Shown here piece after piece: positions 1 to 7,197 of a DNA stretch of 12,026 nt. Positions within the stretch are counted from its first letter, which is position 1, and each line of letters opens with the position of its first letter. Under the pieces are notes generated by a model. That model worked only from the letters and a program-made list of their open reading frames with translations, was not told the DNA's origin and did no database searches. A program made the translations under genes and the position numbers. The DNA is taken from assembly GCA_964391365.1 (NCBI GenBank), contig CAYMKW010000095.1:1-12026 (forward strand), given 5' to 3'. The stretch comes from SXMI01 sp964391365 (GTDB lineage Bacteria > Actinomycetota > Acidimicrobiia > Acidimicrobiales > Microtrichaceae).

Positions 1-1
1 C

Positions 2-1459
2 GGCGACCGGTTGATGGTGGGCGAGGTCAACAACCTGCCCTCCACCGTCGGCGGCGGCGGCGTGCACGCGGACGCGAAGCTGCCCCGCTTCCGCGAGGAG
101 GACTTCGCGCTGCGCAGCGAACGCGGGCCGGTGGAGGGGGCCTCGGTCGAGGACTGGCCGATCACCTACGACGACCTCGAGCCCCACTACAGCGCGGTCG
201 AGCAGCTCTTCGGTGTCGCGGGCGAGGCGGACTCCAATCCGTTCGCCGCGCCCCGCTCCGCGCCCTACCCGTTGCCCCCGGGCGCCGACATGCCGATGGC
301 GGTGGTGACCGCCGCTGCCGCCGAGCGTGCCGGGCTGCATCCGTACCGCGCGCCGACCGGGGTGAACAGCATCGCGGCGGACGGTCGGCCGGCGTGCACC
401 GACTGCGGGTTCTGTGGCGGGTACGGCTGCCCGGTGCAGGCCAAGAACGACCCGATCGCAGCGCTGCAGCGGGCGTTGCGCACCGGTCGTTGCGAGCTGC
501 GCGCCGAGTCCTACGCCACCGAACTGGTGCTCGACGCCTCCGGTCGACGCGCCACCGGGGTGCGCTACCTGGATCTGACCGGGTACCCCGAGCCCTCGAC
601 CTGTGAGGTCCGGGCCCGCCACGCCGTGGTGCTGGCCGCCGGCGCGTTCGAGACGCCTCGGCTCCTGCTGCGCCAGGGCCTCGGAGGTGACCTTGTCGGT
701 CGATTCCTCACGTACCACTACCAGACGTTCACCGTCGGGATCTTCCCCTCCGAGGGGTTTCCCGGTGGGACCGGCGGCGAGCGAGGGCGCAGCGTCACCC
801 ACCTCCACGATGACCTGGTCATCGACACCCCTGAGCTGCGTGGAGCCGCTGCTGTCGCCGGCCTGCCGTGGCTGCGCGGCGGCGTCGTGGAGCACGGTTC
901 GGGACCGTTGCCGATCGAGGAGGCCATCACCTACGGCGCCGGAGCCCACCACACCGATTCGATGCGCGACAGCGCACTGCGGCGCCGCATGTGGGTGTTC
1001 ACCATGCAGGGCGAGGACCTGGCGCAGGCCACGAACCGGATCGACCTCGATCCCTCGGTGCGCGACGTCTGGGGACTGCCCGCAGGACGGGTCACCTACG
1101 AACCGCACCGCCACGAGCTGGCGGCGTCCGACCACGCCGCTCCGCTGCACGAGGCGGTCATGCTCGATGCCGGGGCCGAGCTCGCCTTCAGTGCGACGTC
1201 GCCACCTCGGGGTGACCTCGACATGCACGCCACCTCCAACCCGCTGGGGGTAGCGCCCTCGTCGCGTCACGTCATGGGCACCGCCCGAATGGGCTCCGAT
1301 CCGGCCACCTCAGTGGTGTCCTCCGAGCAGCGGCTCTGGGACCTCGACAACGTCGTCGTCTGCGACTCCTCGGTCTTCGTGACCTCGGCCGGGTACAACC
1401 CGACCCTGACCCTCGCCGCCCTCGCCCACCGCGCGGCGGCCCTGCTCGTGGGGGAGTAG
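2..1459 (+). CDS. GMC-family FAD-dependent oxidoreductase (5' end outside the window)
   Basis: This flavoenzyme probably oxidises an alcohol, sugar or polyol hydroxyl. The reading frame is open to the left edge, so the true start and the N-terminal Rossmann GxGxxG motif lie upstream. Numbering from the TTG at 11, the visible part begins in the VGGGGVH FAD loop, followed by LPRFREEDF. A cysteine cluster (C129, C132, C135, C140; CxxCxxCxxxxCP) comes next, then the FAD-domain segment VVLAAGAFETPRLLL. The C-terminus carries HVMGTARMGSDP, with H420, and GYNPTLT, with N463. These are 43 residues apart, the same spacing as the catalytic pair of glucose oxidase (His516/His559). About 90-100 residues are probably missing. 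The zinc dehydrogenase gene begins 3 bp downstream, so the two are probably co-transcribed. Membership of the gluconate-dehydrogenase-like branch is likely; the substrate is unknown. No partner cytochrome or small subunit is visible. Confidence 0.93.
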   Translation, partial: GDRLMVGEVNNLPSTVGGGGVHADAKLPRFREEDFALRSERGPVEGASVEDWPITYDDLEPHYSAVEQLFGVAGEADSNPFAAPRSAPYPLPPGADMPMAVVTAAAAERAGLHPYRAPTGVNSIAADGRPACTDCGFCGGYGCPVQAKNDPIAALQRALRTGRCELRAESYATELVLDASGRRATGVRYLDLTGYPEPSTCEVRARHAVVLAAGAFETPRLLLRQGLGGDLVGRFLTYHYQTFTVGIFPSEGFPGGTGGERGRSVTHLHDDLVIDTPELRGAAAVAGLPWLRGGVVEHGSGPLPIEEAITYGAGAHHTDSMRDSALRRRMWVFTMQGEDLAQATNRIDLDPSVRDVWGLPAGRVTYEPHRHELAASDHAAPLHEAVMLDAGAELAFSATSPPRGDLDMHATSNPLGVAPSSRHVMGTARMGSDPATSVVSSEQRLWDLDNVVVCDSSVFVTSAGYNPTLTLAALAHRAAALLVGE

Positions 1460-1462
1460 CCC

Positions 1463-2533
1463 ATGTCCACTGACAGTCCCACCGCTTCGATCCCGGGTCC
1501 GATCCCCGACACGATGACCGCCGCGGTCCTCGCCGGTCCCGGTGTGGTCGACGTCGGCCCGAGACCCACGCCGAGGGTCGGTCCCGACGAGGTTCTGGTT
1601 GCGGTCGAGCTGTGCGGCATCTGCGGTAGCGACCTGCACATGGTGCTCGAGGGCTGGGCCCGCCCCGGCACCGTGCAGGGCCACGAGTGGGTCGGCACCG
1701 TCGTTGCGGCCGGACCCGAGGTCGACGGGTGGACCGTGGGTGACTGCGTCGTCGGCGGGCCCTCGCCCGGCTGCGGTGAGTGCCGTTCGTGTGCGATGGA
1801 GCGGCCGGCGCTGTGCGAGGGGCGTTCCCCGGCCGGGACCGAGGAGCCCGACGGGGCGTTCGCCACCTACAAGCTCGCCGCCCCCGACGAGTTGCTCGCT
1901 CTTCCCCAGGGGCTCGACCCGCGTGCGGCCGCGCTCGCCGAGCCGCTCGCCGTCGCGCTGCACGCCGTACACCTGGCCGGGGTGCAGCCGGGAATGCGGG
2001 TCATGGTGCTCGGCGCCGGTCCGATCGGAGCGCTGGCGATGGCGTCGATGGCCGCCATGGGCGTCGACGACCTCGTCTGCGTCGAGCCGGCGCCGATCCG
2101 CCGCGATCTGGCCCTGGCCGTGGGGGCGCGCCGGGTGCTGCTGCCCGAGGACCTCGAGGTGCCCTCGATCGCCGAACCGAACCGCATCGTCGACGGTGCG
2201 GTCGACGTGGTGCTCGAGTGCTCCGGCAAGGCTTCTGCCATGGAGGCGGGGTTGGCGCAGCTGGTTCGTGCCGGCACCCTGGTGCTGGTCGGTGCCGGGA
2301 TCGAGCCGCCGCGCTTCGACCCCAACCGGATCCTGCTGAACGAGCTCGTCATCACCGGCGCGTACACGTATGACGCCGGAGGCTTCGTCGAGGCGCTCGA
2401 CCTGTTGGCGTCGGGCCGGATGCCCGTCGAGACCCTGCTCGAACCCGGAGAGGTCCCCCTCTCGGGGCTCCTCGAAGCGATGCGCGACCTGGCCGCCGGC
2501 CGGCTCGCCGGAAAGGTACTGGTGCGACCGTGA
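1463..2533 (+). CDS. Zinc-dependent MDR alcohol/polyol dehydrogenase
   Basis: This is a cytosolic medium-chain NAD(P)-dependent dehydrogenase of the threonine/butanediol/sorbitol dehydrogenase type (COG1063-like), 356 aa, about the usual family length. Catalytic zinc ligands are visible as C54 in CGICGSDLH and H74-E75 in GHEW. E160 in LAEPLAVALHAV completes the site. The four structural-zinc cysteines C104, C107, C110 and C118 have the canonical spacing. The Rossmann cofactor motif GAGPIG is at 184-189, and the acidic residue E208 follows the second strand, which hints at NAD rather than NADP. The ATG at 1463 is preferred because GGGGAG lies six bases upstream, inside the end of the GMC gene. 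The later ATG at 1514 lacks a ribosome site, though it would remove an N-terminal extension of about 17 residues. Its stop overlaps the VOC gene start. It probably interconverts a secondary alcohol and a ketone in the same pathway as the GMC enzyme. Confidence 0.93.
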   Translation: MSTDSPTASIPGPIPDTMTAAVLAGPGVVDVGPRPTPRVGPDEVLVAVELCGICGSDLHMVLEGWARPGTVQGHEWVGTVVAAGPEVDGWTVGDCVVGGPSPGCGECRSCAMERPALCEGRSPAGTEEPDGAFATYKLAAPDELLALPQGLDPRAAALAEPLAVALHAVHLAGVQPGMRVMVLGAGPIGALAMASMAAMGVDDLVCVEPAPIRRDLALAVGARRVLLPEDLEVPSIAEPNRIVDGAVDVVLECSGKASAMEAGLAQLVRAGTLVLVGAGIEPPRFDPNRILLNELVITGAYTYDAGGFVEALDLLASGRMPVETLLEPGEVPLSGLLEAMRDLAAGRLAGKVLVRP

Positions 2534-2979
2534 CCGGACCGTCCTTCTCCCGACCACCGTGTTTCAACCACCTCGCCGTGTCGGTGTCCGCCGATGAGCT
2601 CGACGAGGCCGGCCGGACCGCGATCGTCGAATTCCTCGGCGACCTGCTCGGCGCCACCGAGTACTCCGATCTCACCAAGGATCGTGCCCAACTCGTGCTG
2701 GGGCTGCACACCCACGAGCAGTTCTTCTTCATCGTCGCGGAGGACGAACCCATGCGGGCGCCGCGGATGGACCACGTCGGTCTGTCGGTCGGCAGTCTCG
2801 ATGACTTCCACGAGGTGGCCCGACGCGCCGCTGCATGGCGCGAGCGGCTCCCCGACGAGGTCGAACTGATCGAGCCGTCCCACGAGGACCACGCAGGGGT
2901 GCTGCGGCTGCACTCGTTCTACGTGCGGTACCGCCTCCCGATGATGCTCGAGGTGCAGTACTTCGAGTTCCTGTCATGA
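2530..2979 (+). CDS. VOC-fold (glyoxalase/dioxygenase superfamily) small protein
   Basis: This 149-residue protein has the two-module layout of the vicinal oxygen chelate superfamily. The first module opens with FNHLAVSV (H14). The second opens with MDHVGLSVGSLDDFHEV (H82), and the protein ends in a LEVQYFEF strand (E141). H14, H82 and E141 fall where VOC enzymes place metal ligands, so a mononuclear metal site is plausible, but I cannot confirm a complete ligand set. The GTG start at 2530 shares GTGA with the stop of the upstream dehydrogenase, which implies translational coupling and a place as last gene of the operon. Superfamily activities include isomerisation, epimerisation, lyase, ring cleavage and drug binding. 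In this context it may be an isomerase or epimerase acting on a keto intermediate. That role is inference; the fold assignment is the firm part. Confidence 0.85.
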   Translation: MTGPSFSRPPCFNHLAVSVSADELDEAGRTAIVEFLGDLLGATEYSDLTKDRAQLVLGLHTHEQFFFIVAEDEPMRAPRMDHVGLSVGSLDDFHEVARRAAAWRERLPDEVELIEPSHEDHAGVLRLHSFYVRYRLPMMLEVQYFEFLS

Positions 2980-2990
2980 CCCTCGCTCGG

Positions 2991-3009
2991 CGTCGGTTGT
3001 TCACCGACG
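2991..3009. terminator. Hairpin between convergent VOC and kinase genes
   Basis: A perfect 7-bp inverted repeat, CGTCGGT and ACCGACG with a 5-base loop, fills the 34-bp gap between the stops of the convergent VOC (2979) and kinase (3014) genes. Neither side has a run of T, so it is not a textbook intrinsic terminator. Its position suggests a bidirectional terminator or an RNA 3'-end stabiliser. Confidence 0.5.
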
Positions 3010-3013
3010 ACGA

Positions 3014-4411
3014 TCAGGAGGGGAGACCTGCGGGGGTCCGGGCGAGCGCCGCTGCGGTGAGCTCGACGAAGCGCTCGTAACGCTCGGCGCAGGGCTCCTG
3101 CCAGGCCGGGTCGGGGTCGACCCGGTGCGAGGTCTGCGCCCAGCGTCGGGCGTCGGTCGTGAAGCGCTCGAGCCCCGCAGTGCAGCGCGCCATGAACGCC
3201 GCCCCGAGTGCAGCTCCCTCAGGGACCGCGACGACGTCGACGGGCAGGCCGGTGACGTCCGCGAGCGCCTGCATCCACGGTGATGACTTCGAGCCACCGC
3301 CGGTGACGACCAGCCGTTGGGGTGCCAACCCTGCAACTGCTCCCCGTTCGAGCTGGCGCCGCACCACGAACGCGGTCGCCTCGTAGGCCGCGCGTCGAAG
3401 GTGGTCGGGCTCGTGGTGCAACGTGGCGCCGTGGAGCTCGGCGCGCAGGTCGCGTCGGTGCAGCGGCACGCGCTCGCCCCGCACGTAGGGGAGCCAGACC
3501 GGCAGGTCACCGGGCGACGGCACCGTGAGCGGCGCCGACGGCTCCGTGCCCAGCCAGCGGTGCACCCGGTCGATGAAGATGCCCCCGGCGGTGCTGGGCC
3601 CTCCGATGAGCACCTTGCCCGGCGCGGTGTGCGGCACCGTCCACAGGCCGGGGACGGTCTGCCAGTCGTCGATGACACCCCAGGTGATGAGCGTCGCGCC
3701 GCAGATGACGAGCACGTCGCCGGTCTGCTCCGCGCCCGCCACGATCTGCTCACCAAGGGCGTCGATCGTTCCGCCGCCCACCAGAGCGCCGGCGGCGGGA
3801 AGCCCGGAACGGACGCTGCCCGCCGCTGCGGTACCGGAGACCACCACCGGCAGCGCGTCTGGCGTGGTGCCTGCTGCCGCAGCGAGCTCCGCGTCCCAGG
3901 AGGTCATGTCGAACAGCGGCAGGGCGGTCATGGCCGTCGTCGAGTCGATGGCACCCACCCCGCACAGGGCGTGGTTGGCGACGGCCTGAGCGGGCCAGAA
4001 ACCGGTCGCGTCGGGAGCGTTCCGGGTGAGCCAGCCGAGGAATGCGAGCAGTTCCCCCGAATCGCCGGCCTCGTCGGGACTGTTGGTGTCGGTGATGCCG
4101 CGGTGATCGCCGTACAGCAGTCCGGGTGAGCAACCCGACCCGTCCGCACGAACCGCGCACAGCGACGGCACCATCGCCGAGACGTTCACTGCTGCGACGT
4201 GGTGGCTCCCGGTGACCGCGCCCAGCGCAGCGATGACATCACGGCGCCAGGCCCGGTCGACGTCGTGCTCGAAGGTGCCTGCCGTGGGGCTCAACAGGTC
4301 GTGGGGAACACGGGTCCTGGCACGGACCTCGCCGTCGTCGTCGACGGCGATCGCCTTGACCGAGGTCGTGCCGATGTCGATCCCCACCGTCACCCTGCAT
4401 GAACCTGACAT
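3014..4411 (-). CDS. FGGY-family carbohydrate kinase (xylulokinase-like)
   Basis: This 465-aa cytosolic kinase uses ATP to phosphorylate a sugar, ketose or polyol. The N-terminal phosphate loop is GIDIGTTSVKAIAVDDDG (residues 10-27). D217 in GGGTIDALG matches the catalytic base of xylulokinase and glycerol kinase. YVRGERVPLHRRD (309-321) and RAAYEATAFVV (340-350) are family motifs. The second ATP-binding motif, VVTGGGSKSSPWMQALADV (368-386), is intact, followed by the ALGAA segment near 401. The protein is slightly shorter than the usual 480-520 aa, with no gap in the core motifs. The ATG at 4411 has no clear ribosome site, but TAGTCT lies 7 bases upstream, which fits a leaderless transcript; a GTG at 4393 is the alternative. 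The gene is divergent from the second MDR dehydrogenase and convergent with the GMC operon. It probably traps a dehydrogenase product as a phosphate; the substrate is unassigned. Confidence 0.93.
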   Translation of the reverse strand: MSGSCRVTVGIDIGTTSVKAIAVDDDGEVRARTRVPHDLLSPTAGTFEHDVDRAWRRDVIAALGAVTGSHHVAAVNVSAMVPSLCAVRADGSGCSPGLLYGDHRGITDTNSPDEAGDSGELLAFLGWLTRNAPDATGFWPAQAVANHALCGVGAIDSTTAMTALPLFDMTSWDAELAAAAGTTPDALPVVVSGTAAAGSVRSGLPAAGALVGGGTIDALGEQIVAGAEQTGDVLVICGATLITWGVIDDWQTVPGLWTVPHTAPGKVLIGGPSTAGGIFIDRVHRWLGTEPSAPLTVPSPGDLPVWLPYVRGERVPLHRRDLRAELHGATLHHEPDHLRRAAYEATAFVVRRQLERGAVAGLAPQRLVVTGGGSKSSPWMQALADVTGLPVDVVAVPEGAALGAAFMARCTAGLERFTTDARRWAQTSHRVDPDPAWQEPCAERYERFVELTAAALARTPAGLPS

Positions 4412-4420
4412 GAGTGTCAG
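4405..4420. promoter_or_regulatory. Inverted repeat (candidate operator) at the kinase start and divergent promoter
   Basis: CTGACA and TGTCAG form a perfect 6-bp-arm palindrome with a TGAG spacer, covering the kinase start codon (4409-4411 on the minus strand). It also touches TAGTCT (4424 to 4419, minus strand), a possible -10 element 7 bases from that ATG. A bound repressor here would block kinase initiation and could affect the divergent MDR gene. GntR- or LacI-type operators can look like this, but no regulator gene is in the window. Confidence 0.4.
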
Positions 4421-4437
4421 ACTAGGTCGTCACGCAC

Positions 4438-4443
4438 AGGAGG
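4438..4443 (+). promoter_or_regulatory. Strong ribosome binding site fixing a TTG start
   Basis: AGGAGG lies 6 bases upstream of the TTG at 4450. It is the strongest Shine-Dalgarno match I found in the window, and it decides the start of the second MDR gene, whose conserved N-terminus MKALVFG follows directly. The 38-bp divergent gap therefore has a ribosome site for only one of its two genes. Confidence 0.75.
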
Positions 4444-4449
4444 ACTCTG

Positions 4450-5691
4450 TTGAAGGCACTCGTGTTCGGCACGGCGACCCAGCCCTACGACCCCCCACCC
4501 GGCGCACCGAAGCTGGTTCGGAACCTGGCCTCGACTCCCTGCGCGCTCGTCGACCTGCCGGATGCTCAGCCGTTGCGTCCCGACTGGTACGTCGTGCAGC
4601 CGCTGCTGACCGGAATCTGCGGTTCGGACTCCAAGCAGATCCTGTTGGACTTCGAGGGCGACGCCGATAGTCCGATGAGCGCGTTCGTCTCGTTCCCGCA
4701 GGTGCTCGGCCACGAGGTCGTTGGGCGGGTGGTCGAGGCCGGCCCGCAGGCCCAGGGCTTCGACATCGGGGACCGTGTCGTGCTCAATCCGTGGCTGACG
4801 TGTGTGACCCGCGGGGTCGACCCGATCTGCCCGGCGTGTGGCGCCGGCGACTTCAGCCTGTGCTGGAGCTTCACCTCCGGTGACCTGGCCAAGGGCATCC
4901 ACACCGGCACCTCCTCCGACGCGACCGGCGGCTACGCCGAACTGCTGCCGGCGCACTCCTCGATGCTGTTCGCTGTGCCCGACGGACTCGATGACCGTCG
5001 GGCGGTTCTGGCCGACCCGTTCGCAGTCTCGCTGCACTCGGTCACCCGGCACCCACCACCGCCGGGTGGTCGGGTCCTGGTCTGGGGCGCAGGTGCGTTG
5101 GGCTGCAGTGCCGTGGCGGTGTTGCGTGCCCTGTACCCCGACGTCGAGGTGGGCGTGGTGGCCCGCTTCGATGCGCAGGCGGCCTTGGCGGCCGAGCTCG
5201 GTGCCCACGCAGTGTTCCGACCGCTCGGACAGGCCGACATGGTCGAGCTGCTCGCGACCTGGTCCGGCGGCGTGCTCAGGCCGACGATGGAGGGCCTCGA
5301 TGCAATCCCGATGTGCCACCCGGGATTCATCGACGTGGCCTACGACACGGTCGGCAAGCCCGAGACCTTCGAGGTGGAGGCGCGGGTGCTGGCCGCACGG
5401 GGGACCATCGTCAAGAGCGGGGTGCACGCGCCGGATCGCTGGGAGTGGAGCCCGCTGTACTTCAAGGAATTGCAGATGGTCGGCTCCAATGCGTTCGGGA
5501 TCGAGGAGGTTCGGGGGGTGCGGCGCCACGGCATCGAGCACTACCTGGACCTGGCCGCGAGCGGCGAGATCGATCTGGCCGCGATGGTGACTCACGAGTT
5601 CGGCCTGAGCGAGTGGCAGGATGCCTTCGCGGCCCTGGGCGATCAGGCGCGGAGCGGAGCGATCAAGGTCACGCTCGACCCGTCACGCTGA
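4450..5691 (+). CDS. Zinc-binding MDR dehydrogenase, long variant
   Basis: This 413-aa NAD(P)-dependent alcohol dehydrogenase belongs to a different subfamily from the one at 1463 and is about 60 residues longer. C57 (GICGSDS), H88 and E89 (GHEVVG) form the catalytic zinc site. The structural-zinc cysteines are C118, C127, C130 and C138; the first gap is x8 rather than the usual x2. The motif corresponding to AEP reads ADP here, so D189 replaces Glu. The cofactor loop is GAGALG (213-218). Extra length lies in residues 10-48 and around 270-295, between the cofactor domain's first half and the strand VAYDTVG. The start is TTG, set by AGGAGG. The gene is divergent from the kinase and convergent with livF. 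Oxidation of a polyol or sugar alcohol feeding the kinase is a reasonable inference; the sequence does not show the substrate. Confidence 0.9.
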   Translation: MKALVFGTATQPYDPPPGAPKLVRNLASTPCALVDLPDAQPLRPDWYVVQPLLTGICGSDSKQILLDFEGDADSPMSAFVSFPQVLGHEVVGRVVEAGPQAQGFDIGDRVVLNPWLTCVTRGVDPICPACGAGDFSLCWSFTSGDLAKGIHTGTSSDATGGYAELLPAHSSMLFAVPDGLDDRRAVLADPFAVSLHSVTRHPPPPGGRVLVWGAGALGCSAVAVLRALYPDVEVGVVARFDAQAALAAELGAHAVFRPLGQADMVELLATWSGGVLRPTMEGLDAIPMCHPGFIDVAYDTVGKPETFEVEARVLAARGTIVKSGVHAPDRWEWSPLYFKELQMVGSNAFGIEEVRGVRRHGIEHYLDLAASGEIDLAAMVTHEFGLSEWQDAFAALGDQARSGAIKVTLDPSR

Positions 5692-5721
5692 GCCGATTCC
5701 CTGGCCGAGGGTGAGCTCAGC
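5687..5721. terminator. Nested bidirectional hairpin spanning both convergent stop codons
   Basis: Outer arms GCTGAGC (5687-5693) and GCTCAGC (5715-5721) pair over 7 bp. Inside them, CCCT (5699-5702) and AGGG (5708-5711) form a second 4-bp stem. The outer arms hold the MDR stop (5689-5691) and the livF stop (5717-5719, minus strand). There is no T-run. Because the repeat is symmetric it folds in both transcripts, as expected of a shared terminator in a 25-bp convergent gap. Confidence 0.6.
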
Positions 5722-6423
5722 CTCTGTCGAAGATGCGGGTGGCGACGAGCTCGGCGGCGTCGGCGGGATCGCCCTCCCACAAGATGGTGCCGTGGTCCAG
5801 CAGCACTGCGTGGTCGCACAGGTCGAGCGCATGGGTGACCTGCTGTTCGACGATCAACAGGGCGGTTCCCTTCTCGCGAAGGCGGTACAGCTGCTGGTAG
5901 ATGCTCTCCACGATGATCGGCGCCAGGCCGAGCGAGAGCTCATCCGCGATCAGCAGCTTCGGCTCCTCGACCAGCACCCGAGCCATCGACAGCATGCGCT
6001 GTTCGCCACCGGAGAGGTTGCCAGCGGGCTGGGCACGTCGTTCGGCGAGGATCGGGAACTGCTCGTAGGCCGACCCCAGAGCGTCCGCGACCCCGCGCGC
6101 ACCGAACGTGCGCCGAAACGACAGCCGCAGGTTGTCCTCGACCGACAGCGAGGCGAACACCGAGCGACCCTCCACCGCGTGGGCGATCCCGGCGCGGGCG
6201 AAGGCATGGGGCGCCGCGCCGGTCATGTCGGTGCCGTCGACGAGCACCGCGCCGTTCTCGGGGCTGATCAGACCGCTTGCGACGCGCGCCAGCGTGGTCT
6301 TGCCGGCGCCATTGGCGCCGAGCAGGGCGATGGCCCGGCCCGGCTCGATCGTCAGCGAGACCTCGAAGAGGGCGTGGAACGGCCCGTAGCCGGCCGACAC
6401 GCCGTGCAGGTCCAGAACGGGGG

Positions 6424-6427
<4 letters not shown>
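5717..6427 (-). CDS. livF: Branched-chain-type ABC importer ATPase, LivF-like
   Basis: This 236-aa cytoplasmic ATPase powers a HAAT-family importer as a heterodimer with LivG. Walker A is GANGAGKTT (37-45), the signature is NLSGGEQ (137-143), and Walker B is LLIADELSLGLAP (158-170). The switch position reads IVEQQ, with Gln195 where LivG has His; LivF proteins typically have VEQN here, so this is not a defect. AVEGRSVFASLSV (84-96) matches the LivF-type segment around the Q-loop. Its ATG overlaps the livG stop by 4 bp (ATGA), and it is the last gene of the operon. Membership of the LivF clade is well supported. Amino acids are the classical substrate, but many actinobacterial paralogues import other molecules. 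Confidence 0.95.

Positions 6428-7193
<766 letters not shown>

Positions 7194-7197
<4 letters not shown>

Noticed and set aside
1310..2557. Long minus-strand open frame (415 residues) opposite the 356-aa MDR gene
   Set aside because: It is rich in Gly, Arg, His and Asp with no domain motif, lies opposite a motif-complete dehydrogenase, and is typical of antisense frames in GC-rich DNA.
2976..3080. Small plus-strand frame starting at the ATGA that overlaps the VOC stop (about 34 residues)
   Set aside because: It is antisense to the kinase C-terminus, rich in Arg/Ala/Ser as GC-rich shadow frames are, has no ribosome site of its own, and crosses the intergenic hairpin.
4357..4385. TTGACC as a -35 element for the second MDR gene
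   Set aside because: At 17 bases spacing the -10 position reads GATCCC, which does not resemble a -10 element, and the site lies inside the kinase coding region.
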